A stretch of 64,000 nt of DNA from Mycobacterium sp. Marseille-P9652 (GTDB taxonomy: Bacteria > Actinomycetota > Actinomycetes > Mycobacteriales > Mycobacteriaceae). The notes below the pieces were generated by a model, which was given only the letters and a program-made list of their open reading frames with translations, was not told the DNA's origin and made no database searches. Below, piece by piece: positions 25,833 through 35,259 of this stretch (the first letter of the stretch is position 1; each line of letters opens with the position of its first letter). The stretch is taken from NCBI RefSeq assembly GCF_902652685.1, contig NZ_CACRUY010000008.1, positions 78,887 through 142,886 on the forward strand, given 5' to 3'. The position numbers and the translations under genes were made by a program.

Positions 25833-27053
25833 ATGCCCGGTGTCCTGCAGGGTGTCCGTGTTGTCGAACTGGCGTCGTGGACCTACGTCCCGTCGGCCGG
25901 CGCCGCGCTGGCGGATTGGGGCGCCGACGTGATCAAGGTGGAAGGGGTCGCCTCGGGCGATCCCGGACGGGCGCTGGTGGTCGGCGGTTTCACGCGCGAG
26001 GCGGCCCGGCCGGACGCCGACTTCATCCTCGAGCTCGGCAACCGGGGCAAGCGCAGCATCGCCGTCGACATCAAGTCCGAGGCGGGCCGCGAGTTCTTCG
26101 GCAGGCTGCTGGCCAGTGCCGACGTGTTCCTCACGAACTGGCTGCCCGGCGCGCTGGAGCGGGCGAGGCTGACGGTCGAGGACATCCGCTCCTTCAACCC
26201 CGACATCATCATCGCCCGCGGCACCGGGCTGGGCGTGCGCGGACCGGACCGGGACCGCGGCGGATTCGACGCGGCCACCTACCTGGCCCGGGGCGGCGTG
26301 GCGTACACGCTGACGCCGTTCGGCTCGGAGACGCCGGCCGTCCAGGGGCCGGCTTTCGGCGACCTGCAGGGCGGGGCGACGCTGGCCGGCGGCGTGTGCG
26401 CCGCCCTGTTCCACCGGGAACGCACCGGCAAGGCGACGATCGTCGACTCCTCCCTGCTGGCGCAGGCGATGTGGGCCATCGCGCCGTCGATCTGCGCGGC
26501 CGACTTCTTCGGCATCGACGGTATCCCGGGGGCGCCGCCCGGGCTGGCGATCAACCCCTTGGTCAACAGGTACAAGACCAAAGACGGCAGATGGATCCAG
26601 CTCGTCTTCCTCCAGCCCGACAAGTTCTGGGCCGGCTTCTGCCACCGCATGGGGTTGCCGGAGCTGGCGACCGACGAGCGGTTCGTGCCGTCGAGCAACC
26701 TGATCGCCAATGCGGCGGAGGCGACCGCCATCTTCAACGACGCGTTCGCCGCCCACGACCTCGCGCACTGGCAGAAGGTTCTCGAGGACGAGCCGGGGGT
26801 CTGGGGTGCGCTGGCGACACCGCGGGAGACGCTCAACGACCCGCAGGTCGAGCCCAACGGGTACGTGGTGACCAACGTCGACGACCACGGCGAGAAGTAC
26901 CGGCTCGTCGCCGCGCCCGTCCAATTCGACGAGACGCCGCCCGCCCCTGCGCGGGCCCCGGAGCACGGCCAGCACACGGAGGAAGTGCTGCTCGAGCTCG
27001 CGGTCGACTGGGACGACATCGCCCGCGCGAAGGATCTCGGGGCGATACTGTAA
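25833..27053 (+). CDS. Class III CoA-transferase (CaiB/BaiF family)
   Basis: This 406-aa protein has the family N terminus LQGVRVVELASWTYVPSAGAALADWGADVIKVE and the region GFDAATYLARGG, whose Asp is the expected covalent acyl carrier. It moves CoA from a donor thioester to an acid without ATP. ATG 25833 is preferred over GTG 25827 because GAGGGGG is spaced five bases before it. It is divergent from the eight-gene catabolic operon and likely activates a pathway acid alongside FadD. Confidence 0.85.
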   Translation: MPGVLQGVRVVELASWTYVPSAGAALADWGADVIKVEGVASGDPGRALVVGGFTREAARPDADFILELGNRGKRSIAVDIKSEAGREFFGRLLASADVFLTNWLPGALERARLTVEDIRSFNPDIIIARGTGLGVRGPDRDRGGFDAATYLARGGVAYTLTPFGSETPAVQGPAFGDLQGGATLAGGVCAALFHRERTGKATIVDSSLLAQAMWAIAPSICAADFFGIDGIPGAPPGLAINPLVNRYKTKDGRWIQLVFLQPDKFWAGFCHRMGLPELATDERFVPSSNLIANAAEATAIFNDAFAAHDLAHWQKVLEDEPGVWGALATPRETLNDPQVEPNGYVVTNVDDHGEKYRLVAAPVQFDETPPAPARAPEHGQHTEEVLLELAVDWDDIARAKDLGAIL

Positions 27054-27428
<375 letters not shown>

Positions 27429-27468
27429 GGCGGGCGCCGCAGAATCCGAGCACAAAGGAGTAGTCGCC

Positions 27469-27888
27469 ATGGAACTGGGAATCTCGACGTCGCTGCACAG
27501 TTCGTTCGAGGAGGCCGTCGCGCGCACCCGTGCGGCGCTCGCGGAGCAGGGTTTCGGCGTGCTGACCGAGATCGACGTCAAGGCCACGCTGAAGGCCAAG
27601 CTCGGCCACGACATGGAGGACTACCTGATCCTCGGCGCCTGCAATCCGCCGCTGGCGCACCGCGCGATCGACGCGAACCGCCAGATCGGGCTCCTGCTGC
27701 CGTGCAACGTGGTGGTGCGCAGCGACCCCGACCACGCCGGCACGGTGCTGGTCGAGGCGATGAACCCCGCGATGCTCGTGGAGGTGACGGGCGAGCCGGC
27801 ACTGCGCCCGATCTCCGAGGAGGTCACCGGCAAGCTGCGGGCGGCCATCGACTCGCTCGGCCGCAGCGCCGCGGTGGCGGGCGCGTAG
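27469..27888 (+). CDS. DUF302 family protein
   Basis: This 139-aa protein has the DUF302 marks GACNPPLAHRA (Cys58) and LLPCNVVV (Cys79). Two conserved Cys suggest thiol or metal chemistry. DUF302 genes are often found with sulfur or thiol metabolism. It starts 40 bp after the repressor gene with an AAAGGAG site, and is almost certainly in the same operon. Confidence 0.8.
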   Translation: MELGISTSLHSSFEEAVARTRAALAEQGFGVLTEIDVKATLKAKLGHDMEDYLILGACNPPLAHRAIDANRQIGLLLPCNVVVRSDPDHAGTVLVEAMNPAMLVEVTGEPALRPISEEVTGKLRAAIDSLGRSAAVAGA

Positions 27889-27941
27889 GACGGCAGCGAG
27901 GCGCCGATGTCCTAGGCCAGGGCCGGCCGCGCCGCGTTCAG

Positions 27942-27947
27942 TAGGGT
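27942..27947 (+). promoter_or_regulatory. -10 hexamer TAGGGT, leaderless promoter of the M28 peptidase gene
   Basis: TAGGGT is followed by six bases and then GTG 27954, the spacing expected for a transcript starting on the initiation codon. Confidence 0.5.
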
Positions 27948-27953
27948 GACGAC

Positions 27954-29165
27954 GTGCATGTGACCGCGATCACCGCGCTACCCGGCGAGCTGGCCACCAT
28001 GCGCGAGGTCGTCGAGACGCTGGCGCCGATCGAGCGCGCCGCGGGGGAGCCGGGCGAACGGCGGGCGGCCGAGTGGATCGTCGAGCGCCTGAACGCGGCC
28101 GGCGCCCGGAACGCGCGCATAGAGGTCGAAGAGTTCTATGGCGGCTACCCGCGACTGCACGCCAGACTGTCGGCGGTCGGGGCGGTGGCGGGCATCGCCG
28201 CCCTGGTCACCCGCCGCCTGCGCGCGCCGGCCGCCCTGGCCGGGCTGGGGGCCGGCCTGGCCATCGCCGACGACTGCTCGAACGGCGTCCGGTTCGCGCG
28301 CCGGGCCATCGAAAAGCCTTCCACCACATGGAACGTCGTCGCCGAGGCCGGTGACCCGGACGGCGAGCGGACGGTCGTCGTGTGTGCGCACCACGACGCC
28401 GCGCACAGCGGGAAGTTCTTCGAGCCGGGCTACCAACGGTTCTTCGTCGAACGCTTCCCCGGGATCGTCGAGCGAATCGACACCTCGCTGCCCAACTGGT
28501 GGCCCTCGATATTCGCGCCGGCGCTGGCCGGCATCGGCGCGCTGCGCGGCAACCGGAAGATGATGCTGGCGGGTGCGGCGGCGAGCGCGGTGGGCGTTGC
28601 CGTGTTCGCCGACATCGCCAGGAGCCCGATCGTCCCCGGGGCCAACGACAATCTGTCCGCGGTCGCGCTGCTCGTCGCGCTCGCCGAGCGCCTGCGGGAG
28701 CGACCGGTCCGGGGCGTGCGGGTGTTGCTGGTCTCGCTCGGCGCCGAGGAGCAGTTGCAGGGCGGCATCTACGGTTTCATGGCGCGCCACAAGGACCGGC
28801 TCGACCGCGACCGCACGTCGTTTCTGAACTTCGACACCGTCGGCTCGCCCGAGCTGATCATGCTCGAGGGCGAGGGCACCACCGTCATGGAGGACTACTA
28901 CCACCGGCCGTTCCGCGATCTCGTCGTCCGGGCCGCCGAGCGCGCCGAGGCGCCCCTGCGGCGAGGCATGCGGTCGCGCAACAGCACCGACGCGGTGTTG
29001 ATGAGCCGGGCGGGATATCCGACCGCGTGCTTCTCCTCGATCGACCGCCACAAGGCGCTGTCGAACTACCACCAGATGACCGACACCCCGGACAACGTCG
29101 TCTACGAAACGATCACGCACGCCATCACCGTCGCCGAGGCGGTGGTGCGCGAGCTGGCCCGCTGA
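27954..29165 (+). CDS. M28-like zinc metallopeptidase, possibly membrane-associated
   Basis: This 403-aa protein has the M28 metal-site pattern: CAHHDAAHSG (about 144-153), GANDNLSAV, GAEEQLQGG, and a late His in SNYHQMTDTP. Two hydrophobic stretches, around residues 74-106 (LSAVGAVAGIAALV and LAGLGAGLAIA) and near 190-215, could anchor it to the membrane. Likely role is aminopeptidase or related hydrolase; substrate unknown. Confidence 0.8.
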   Translation: MHVTAITALPGELATMREVVETLAPIERAAGEPGERRAAEWIVERLNAAGARNARIEVEEFYGGYPRLHARLSAVGAVAGIAALVTRRLRAPAALAGLGAGLAIADDCSNGVRFARRAIEKPSTTWNVVAEAGDPDGERTVVVCAHHDAAHSGKFFEPGYQRFFVERFPGIVERIDTSLPNWWPSIFAPALAGIGALRGNRKMMLAGAAASAVGVAVFADIARSPIVPGANDNLSAVALLVALAERLRERPVRGVRVLLVSLGAEEQLQGGIYGFMARHKDRLDRDRTSFLNFDTVGSPELIMLEGEGTTVMEDYYHRPFRDLVVRAAERAEAPLRRGMRSRNSTDAVLMSRAGYPTACFSSIDRHKALSNYHQMTDTPDNVVYETITHAITVAEAVVRELAR

Positions 29166-29274
29166 GCCGTACGGGCCGGTCCGCACAGTCGACGAACGGC
29201 ACCACTGGTGAGGACCAAAGTCTGCTGACCCCGCGCGCGAGCCGCCGTAGGTTCTGTGCAAAAGGGAGCAGACC

Positions 29275-30639
29275 ATGACGTCATTCATGCGCGCGAGCGA
29301 CGCCTTCACCTGGGCGATGGAGACCGACCCACGGCTGCGGTCGACCGTGGTGAGCGTGGTGCTCCTGGACCGCTCGCCGGACTGGGACGAGGTGCGCGAA
29401 CGCTTCGACCTGATCAGCCGCAAGCTCCCCATGTTCCGGCAACGGGTCGTCGAGTCACCACCGCCGACCCCGCCGCGCTGGGAGTACTACCGGGACTTCG
29501 ACCTCGACTACCACCTGCGACGGATCGCCCTCCCCGCGCCGGGCACGCTCGACGACGTGCTCGAGCTGGCCCGGGTGGCCGAGATGCAGGACTTCGACCG
29601 GGCCCGCGCGCTGTGGGAGACCACCTTGATCGACGGCCTCGAAGACGGCGGCGCGGCGATGATGTGCAAGTTCCACCACGCTCTCACCGACGGCGTCGGC
29701 GGCGTCCAGATCGCCATGCACCTGTTCAACCTGTCCGAGGCGCTCTACGAGCACGAACCCCTGCCGCCAGAACCCGAGGTGTCGAACCCCGGGCCGCTGA
29801 GCGGATACCGCGACACGTGGCGATACGACGTCGGTCTGCTCGGCAGCGCGGTCGCGGGGGCGGTCAGGGGCGCGCCGCGGATGGTGGTCGACACGGCCCG
29901 GCGGCCCGTCGCCACGGTGCGATCCGCCGCGTCCACCGCCGCATCGGTGTACCGCACCGTCCGGCCGATCGGCCGGCCCGGTTCGCCACTGGTGACCCGG
30001 CGCGGTTTGACCCGGCGCCTCGGCGTGCACGAGGTGCCGATGCCGCTCCTGCGGGAGGCGGCGCACCGGTGTGGCGGGGCGCTCAACGACGCCTTCGTCG
30101 CCGGCGTGGCCGGGGGCCTGCGCCGCTATCACGAGAAGCACGGGGTCTCCGTCGGCGACCTGCACCTCACGATGCCGGTCAGCCTGCGCACCAAGGCCGA
30201 CGACATGGGCGGTAACCGGATCACCCTGATGCGCTTCGACGTACCCGTCGGCGAGGCCGACCCAGCCGCCCGGATCAAGGCCGTCCACGAGCGCACGTCC
30301 ACGGTGCGCGGGGAAGGCTCGCTGCCCTACACGCAGCTGATCGCCGCCGCGCTGAACCTGATGCCGCGCTGGTACATCGGTTCGGTGCTGCGCCACGTCG
30401 ACTTCCTGGCCAGCGACGTGCCGGGCGTGCCCGTGCCCGTCTTCCTCGGCGGGGCCCCGGTGCGCGCCCAGTACGCCTTCGGTCCCACGATCGGCGCGTC
30501 GGTCAACGTCACGCTGCTCACCTACGTCGACACCTGCGCCCTCGGAATCAACGTCGACACCGCCGCGATCCCGGATTTCGACGTCTTCCATGACGCGCTT
30601 GTCGCGGGCTTCGACGAAATACTGGCGCTGGCACGCTGA
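29275..30639 (+). CDS. WS/DGAT family acyltransferase (wax ester/triacylglycerol synthase type)
   Basis: This 454-aa protein has the catalytic motif HHALTDG (residues 134-140, matching HHxxxDG) and the conserved C-terminal block SDVPGVPVPVFLGGAPV. It would transfer an acyl group from CoA to diacylglycerol or a long-chain alcohol at the membrane surface. A good GGGAGC site precedes ATG 29275. It resembles Rv1760 of M. tuberculosis (from memory), a member of the large Tgs family. Confidence 0.85.
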   Translation: MTSFMRASDAFTWAMETDPRLRSTVVSVVLLDRSPDWDEVRERFDLISRKLPMFRQRVVESPPPTPPRWEYYRDFDLDYHLRRIALPAPGTLDDVLELARVAEMQDFDRARALWETTLIDGLEDGGAAMMCKFHHALTDGVGGVQIAMHLFNLSEALYEHEPLPPEPEVSNPGPLSGYRDTWRYDVGLLGSAVAGAVRGAPRMVVDTARRPVATVRSAASTAASVYRTVRPIGRPGSPLVTRRGLTRRLGVHEVPMPLLREAAHRCGGALNDAFVAGVAGGLRRYHEKHGVSVGDLHLTMPVSLRTKADDMGGNRITLMRFDVPVGEADPAARIKAVHERTSTVRGEGSLPYTQLIAAALNLMPRWYIGSVLRHVDFLASDVPGVPVPVFLGGAPVRAQYAFGPTIGASVNVTLLTYVDTCALGINVDTAAIPDFDVFHDALVAGFDEILALAR

Positions 30640-30828
30640 TTCGCGGGTCCCGGAACGGTCACGGGCTCGTATCGATATGGCCCCATGGGGTGGCACAGCC
30701 CGCCGATTGCACAAATCATGGCACAGGGCGCCCTTGAGGACCGAGTAGCCGCGACGATGCGCAGCGCATGGTTTCCTCCCGCCGTCGGGTGGCGGATATC
30801 GCTGGGGCGCAACAGGAGGTACCACAGC

Positions 30829-31119
30829 ATGATGGCGAACTGGGTTCCAGCCCAGACTTCGTGCGGCCCGAACTCCGGCCGCATTCTCGACACCGCCCGG
30901 GGCATCCTGATCGGGCTGCGCCGGTGCCCGTCGGACGCAGCGTTCGACGAATTGCACACCGCCGCACTACGTCACAAGGTGCCGGTGTTCGCGATGGCGT
31001 GGGCGCTGGTGCACCTGGCCGGCGATGGCGAGGAGACGCCCAGTTTCGAAGAGGCACAGTCGGCGGCACGGCACGAGTGGGGTGCCCTGTTCGGCCGGAC
31101 CGCGGCGATGACCCACTGA
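30829..31119 (+). CDS. ANTAR-domain protein
   Basis: This 96-aa protein is essentially one ANTAR domain: SGRILDTARGILIGLRRCPSDAAFDELHTAALRHKVPVFAMAWALVHLA, with its three-helix pattern and paired hydrophobic positions. ANTAR domains bind RNA hairpins and relieve transcription termination. ATG 30829 is chosen because AGGAGG lies nine bases upstream; a longer form from 30685 is less likely. No attached sensor domain is seen, so its signal is unknown. Confidence 0.7.
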   Translation: MMANWVPAQTSCGPNSGRILDTARGILIGLRRCPSDAAFDELHTAALRHKVPVFAMAWALVHLAGDGEETPSFEEAQSAARHEWGALFGRTAAMTH

Positions 31120-31188
31120 GCCGAGCTCGAGCGGCCGGGTTCTCGAGGGGTAACGCGGACGGCGGGCTAACTGGCGTGACGGCGTGAC

Positions 31189-31935
31189 TCAGCGCGCCCA
31201 CACGGGCGAGCCGGCGGCCTTGCGGAGCGCCTGGGTGATGCGCCGCTCCTTGTGCCGGAACCGCTCGGAGGGCGCCGGGACGGAGATGGCGACCACCCCG
31301 TGGGCGGCGGTGCGTCGCGCGATGGCCGCCGCGGAGATGCCCGGCGTGTGCTCGTCGCGGTCGAAAGCAAGGCCATTGCAACGGATCTCGTCGATCTCGT
31401 CGCGCAGCCGGTCGGCGGTTTCGGGGTCCAGGCGCGACAGGACGACCCGCGCTTCTGCGTCGTCGAGTGCCGCCAGGGCCGCCTTCCCGTTGGCCGTCGA
31501 CTCCAACGGGAAGCGGACACCGACGGCCGACACCGCCCGCAGCCGGTGTGTGGACTCGATCTGGTCGATGAACCGCATCCGCCGCCCCCGCAGCACCGAC
31601 AGGTCGACGGTCTCGCCCCCGGTGGCCTGCGCCACGCCCTCGATGGTCGGACGGAAGATCGCCGCAATGCGGGCGCCGTCGGCCCGCCCCATGCCCAGTA
31701 GCCGCTCGCCGACGGAGAACCGGCCCCGGGAGTCGACGCTGGCCAACCCGACCTCGACCAGGCCGACGAGCAGGCGGCGAGTCGTCGATTTGGCCAGCCC
31801 GAGCCGCTCACCGAGGTCCACCAGGCGCAGTTGACCGGGCTCGGCGGCGATCTCGTCCAGCGCGGCGGCGGCCCTGCGTAACACCTGGATGCCCTCGTCG
31901 CGTCCAGTTGGCGAACTGTCCCCCGTATTCGACAC
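31189..31935 (-). CDS. IclR family transcriptional regulator (leaderless start)
   Basis: This 248-aa regulator has an N-terminal winged HTH (IQVLRRAAAALDEIAAEPGQLRLVDLGERLGLAKSTTRRLL) and a C-terminal IclR ligand domain. GTG 31935 follows the minus-strand hexamer TATAGT (31947-31942) at six bases, so the mRNA is probably leaderless. It is divergent from the FAD oxidase and DAPG-hydrolase-like genes, as Rv1773c is from Rv1774/Rv1775, and is probably their local regulator. Confidence 0.85.
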   Translation of the reverse strand: MSNTGDSSPTGRDEGIQVLRRAAAALDEIAAEPGQLRLVDLGERLGLAKSTTRRLLVGLVEVGLASVDSRGRFSVGERLLGMGRADGARIAAIFRPTIEGVAQATGGETVDLSVLRGRRMRFIDQIESTHRLRAVSAVGVRFPLESTANGKAALAALDDAEARVVLSRLDPETADRLRDEIDEIRCNGLAFDRDEHTPGISAAAIARRTAAHGVVAISVPAPSERFRHKERRITQALRKAAGSPVWAR

Positions 31936-31940
31936 ACGTC

Positions 31941-31950
31941 CACTATAGTG
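31941..31950. promoter_or_regulatory. Palindromic promoter of the IclR gene
   Basis: CACTATAGTG is a perfect 10-bp palindrome that contains the minus-strand -10 TATAGT (31942-31947). It sits 52 bp before the divergent oxidase gene and could serve as both promoter and operator core. Confidence 0.55.
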
Positions 31951-32002
31951 ATCCGCACAGCGAATCAGCAAAGACCGAAATGCGGTTCAAAGGAGAGGCA
32001 GT

Positions 32003-33343
32003 ATGGGCGCGCTTCCGGCCGGGCGGCATTACTTCCGTGGCGACGAGGGTTACGAGGACGCCCGCCGCGCCACCGTCTGGCACCAGGGCGTGCCCGAGCG
32101 CTACCCCGAGGTGATCGTCCAGGCCGTGGACGCCGACGACATCGTCGCCGGCCTGCGTTACGCGAAGGCCCACGGACACACGGTCAGCATCGTCTCGGGC
32201 GGACACAGCTTCGCGGCCAGCCACCTTCGTGACGGCGCCGTGCTGCTCGACGTCAGCCGCCTGGACCACGCCACCATCGACGCCGAGAACAAGACCGCGG
32301 TCGTGGGCCCCGGCAAGGGCGGCAGCCTGCTCATGGCCGACCTCGAGGCGCAGGGCCTGTTCTTCCCCGGCGGCCACTGCAAGGGCGTCTGCCTCGGCGG
32401 TTATCTGCTGCAGGGCGGGTACGGCTGGAACAGCCGCGTCTACGGGCCGGCGTGCGAGAGCGTCGTCGGACTGGACGTCATCACCGCCGACGGCGAACGG
32501 ATCTACTGCGACGCCGACCATCACCCCGACCTGTTCTTCGCCGCACGCGGCGCCGGCCCCGGGTTCTTCGGCGTGGTGACCTCGTTCCACCTCAAGCTGT
32601 ACCCGCGCCCGGCGGTGTGCGGCACCAGCGTCTACGTCTATCCCTGGGACGTCGCCGACGAGATCTACACCTGGGCCCGAAGCATCAGCGCCGAGGTCGA
32701 TCGCCGCGTCGAGATGCAGGCCATCGCCACCCGCAGCCTGCCCGAGATGGGCATCGACACCCGCGCCATCGCCTTCGCGTCGCCGGCGTTCGCCGACTCC
32801 GAGGAGGAGGCAGAGCAGGCGCTGGCCATCTTCAGCACCTGCCCGGTGGTGGACAAGGCGCTGGTGAAAGTTCCCTACATGCCCAGCGACCTGCCCACCT
32901 GGTACACCGCGGTCATGACCCACTACCTCGACGACCACCGCTACGCGGCGGACAACATGTGGACCTCGGCGCCTGCGGAGCAGCTGCTCCCCGGCATCCG
33001 GACGATCCTCGACACGATGCCGCCCTCCCCGTCGCACTTCCTCTGGCTGAACTGGGGGCCGTCCCCCCAGCGCCAGGAGATGGCCTACAGCGTGGAAGAC
33101 GAGATCTACCTGGCGCTCTACGGCTCGTGGAAGGATCCCGCCGACGACGCCAAATACGGCGACTGGGCGGGATCGAACATGGCCGCCATGTCGCACCTCG
33201 CGACCGGCATCCAGCTGGCCGACGAGAACCTGGGCCGCCGGCCCGCCCGCTTCGCCTCCAACGAGGCGATGGCCCGCCTCGATAAGGCGCGCGCCACCTA
33301 CGACCCCGATGGTTTGTTCAACAGCTGGATGGGACGGCTCTAG
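32003..33343 (+). CDS. Bicovalent-FAD oxidoreductase (berberine-bridge-enzyme-like)
   Basis: This 446-aa flavoprotein has the FAD-binding PCMH layout, with SGGHS at residues 65-69 and GGHCKGVCLGGYLLQGGYGW after residue 122. His68 and Cys126 match the two residues that attach FAD in bicovalent berberine-bridge-type enzymes. Such enzymes oxidise alcohols, sugars or phenolic compounds with O2 or another acceptor. The C terminus (RATYDPDGLFNSWMG) is also typical. Its stop codon directly abuts the ATG of the DAPG-hydrolase-like gene. Confidence 0.85.
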   Translation: MGALPAGRHYFRGDEGYEDARRATVWHQGVPERYPEVIVQAVDADDIVAGLRYAKAHGHTVSIVSGGHSFAASHLRDGAVLLDVSRLDHATIDAENKTAVVGPGKGGSLLMADLEAQGLFFPGGHCKGVCLGGYLLQGGYGWNSRVYGPACESVVGLDVITADGERIYCDADHHPDLFFAARGAGPGFFGVVTSFHLKLYPRPAVCGTSVYVYPWDVADEIYTWARSISAEVDRRVEMQAIATRSLPEMGIDTRAIAFASPAFADSEEEAEQALAIFSTCPVVDKALVKVPYMPSDLPTWYTAVMTHYLDDHRYAADNMWTSAPAEQLLPGIRTILDTMPPSPSHFLWLNWGPSPQRQEMAYSVEDEIYLALYGSWKDPADDAKYGDWAGSNMAAMSHLATGIQLADENLGRRPARFASNEAMARLDKARATYDPDGLFNSWMGRL

Positions 33344-34165
33344 ATGACCGGCGACCTCTATCTCGGCTATCGCCACGACGATGCCGACACGCCTTTCGGC
33401 AAGTTCTTCAAGCCCGAGATGGCCCCGCTGCCCAGGCACGTCGCCGAGGCGCTGGAGCACGGTCCGCAGGGGGGCATGGCCCTGCTGGCCTTCGAGGATG
33501 CCGCAAGCGTCGCCGCCCCGGGTTACCAGCAGACCGAGAACGGCTACGGCGTGCTCGACGACGGGAGCCTGCAGGTGTCGGTCCGCACCGACATGCCCGG
33601 TGTCACGCCGCCGATGTGGGCGTGGTGGTTCGGCTGGCACGGGTGCGACACGCGCCGGTACAAGCTGTGGCACCCGCGTGCTCACCTCTCCGCCGCCTGG
33701 AGGGACGGCAGTGCGGATGAAAGGGACGCGGGCCGGCGGGGTGACCGGCGATACGTCGGGCGCTGCTCGCTGATCAGCGAGTACATCGGCTCGAGCTTGC
33801 TGCGCGCCGCAATCCAATTCGTCGCGCCGTCGGCGATGGGCCTGCCCGCGGACGGCGGCGACGCCGTGGCCATCTGCGCGAGGCTGGGGTCGGGGGACGC
33901 GCCGGTCGACATCGGGTGGTTCGTCCACCACGTCCGGTCCACCCCGTCGGGCGCCGAAATGCGGTCGCGGTTCTGGATGGGCGGCCCGCACATTGCCGTC
34001 CGCAACGGCCCCGGCGTGGCGTCGCGGGCCATTCGACCCATCGCCTCGCGGATCATCGGGTCGCCGGAGGTCATGGCCCGAAACCTGCTGGTGCACTGCG
34101 CGCAGGAGATGAACCACCTGGCCGGATTTCTGCCCGAGCTCTACGAGGTGTTCGGCGAGGAGTAG
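33344..34165 (+). CDS. DAPG hydrolase (PhlG-like) family protein
   Basis: This 273-aa protein resembles PhlG, the zinc enzyme that cleaves a C-C bond of 2,4-diacetylphloroglucinol. Family marks are WAWWFGWHGCDTRRYKLWHP, MRSRFWMGG and the late HCAQEMNHLAGFLPELY, which offers Glu and His metal ligands. The start codon follows the oxidase stop immediately, so the pair is translationally linked. It matches Rv1775 in size and place (from memory). The natural substrate in mycobacteria is unknown. Confidence 0.75.
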   Translation: MTGDLYLGYRHDDADTPFGKFFKPEMAPLPRHVAEALEHGPQGGMALLAFEDAASVAAPGYQQTENGYGVLDDGSLQVSVRTDMPGVTPPMWAWWFGWHGCDTRRYKLWHPRAHLSAAWRDGSADERDAGRRGDRRYVGRCSLISEYIGSSLLRAAIQFVAPSAMGLPADGGDAVAICARLGSGDAPVDIGWFVHHVRSTPSGAEMRSRFWMGGPHIAVRNGPGVASRAIRPIASRIIGSPEVMARNLLVHCAQEMNHLAGFLPELYEVFGEE

Positions 34166-34193
34166 CGCTGGGGACCGGAAGCGGTTGCGCCCG

Positions 34194-34634
34194 TTACCCG
34201 GACGGCTGGGGCAGACCGATGACCACGAACGCCTCGACGGCCGTGGCGTGCCCGAAACCCTCGACCTCCACGCGCCACTCGTAGATCCCCGGATCCAGGG
34301 GAATGCCGGCGGGGATGTTGAGGGTCAGCGGCATGCGCACGGACGTCCCGTGGATCGCCCCGGGCGGGCGACCGGCCTCCGCGGATGCTTCGAATGAAAT
34401 CAACTGCGGCCCTTGCGGTCCCATGATCTCCACCGGCTCTCCGTCGGTGGTGAGCAGCTGGCATTTCAGCTTGTGCTGCTTGTTGGTCTCGTCCCAGTCG
34501 ATGTCGAGGAACACCACCAACGCGAAAGGGGGAGTGGGGGTTTGGCACTGCCGCCAGCCCAGCCCGAGGGCGTGGACTTTGCCGGATTGGGCGTCGGCCT
34601 GGGCCGCGTCCGCGAGGAACAGGCTGATTTTCAT
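34194..34634 (-). CDS. Conserved hypothetical beta-sandwich protein
   Basis: This 146-aa soluble protein begins MKISLFLADAAQADAQSGKVHALGLGWRQC and ends with a run of beta strands (YEWRVEVEGFGHATAVEAFVVIGL). It looks like the actinobacterial DUF6941-type family, function unknown. It converges on the DAPG-hydrolase-like gene. Confidence 0.6.
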   Translation of the reverse strand: MKISLFLADAAQADAQSGKVHALGLGWRQCQTPTPPFALVVFLDIDWDETNKQHKLKCQLLTTDGEPVEIMGPQGPQLISFEASAEAGRPPGAIHGTSVRMPLTLNIPAGIPLDPGIYEWRVEVEGFGHATAVEAFVVIGLPQPSG

Positions 34635-34775
34635 GCGCCGCCCGAGGCGGGGGTCGATCTTCCGGTCCTCACCGCGACATCCCGCCCTCCGATTGCCGGC
34701 GAATCACGGAACCCGGCCGGGCCCGTCGGCTGGATATTACGCCTGGGCCGGGCCCGCCAGTCCGGCTGCCCGCGC

Positions 34776-35120
34776 TCAGGCGTTGCCCGGCTTCGGGGCC
34801 TGGGTGTCCTCCACGGGGGTGAGCTTCTGGGGGCAATAGGCCTGGGCCGCGAGCGCCGCGAACTTCGCCGCGCCGTCGCCCTGGAACCCCGGATTCTTGT
34901 CCTGCAGGTTCTTGACGATCTCGAAGCCCTCCATGCCGTTGTCGGCGAGGTCGCACACCGACTTGCCGGCCGCCACCGCCCGCTCGGGGCTCATGTAGAC
35001 CAGACCGGCCTGGCTGAGAGTGTTCAGGAACGCCTGATCTCTGGCGGTGAGGTCGGCGTGGGCCGGGGCGGCGGTGCCGATCGCCACGGCGACACCGGCC
35101 AGCAGCAGTACCTTCTTCAT
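34776..35120 (-). CDS. DUF732 family secreted protein
   Basis: This 114-aa protein has a signal peptide (MKKVLLLAGVAVAIGTAAPAHA, cleavage before DLTARD). The mature part has the DUF732 pattern DQAFLNTLSQAGLVYMSPERAVAAGKSVCDLADNG and a second Cys in AYCPQK, suggesting one disulphide. Many small secreted mycobacterial proteins belong here; function unknown. Confidence 0.8.
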   Translation of the reverse strand: MKKVLLLAGVAVAIGTAAPAHADLTARDQAFLNTLSQAGLVYMSPERAVAAGKSVCDLADNGMEGFEIVKNLQDKNPGFQGDGAAKFAALAAQAYCPQKLTPVEDTQAPKPGNA

Positions 35121-35259
35121 AGTTCCGAGATTCTCGCAAAGTGGGGAGGCGATTGCATCCGCTGCGACGAACGGAACGTTAACGCAGGCTGCCCGGCGGG
35201 TGAAATGCCAATGATTCTGAGTGGCAGCACCATTGGCCGCCTTGAAGCGAGCGAATCGG

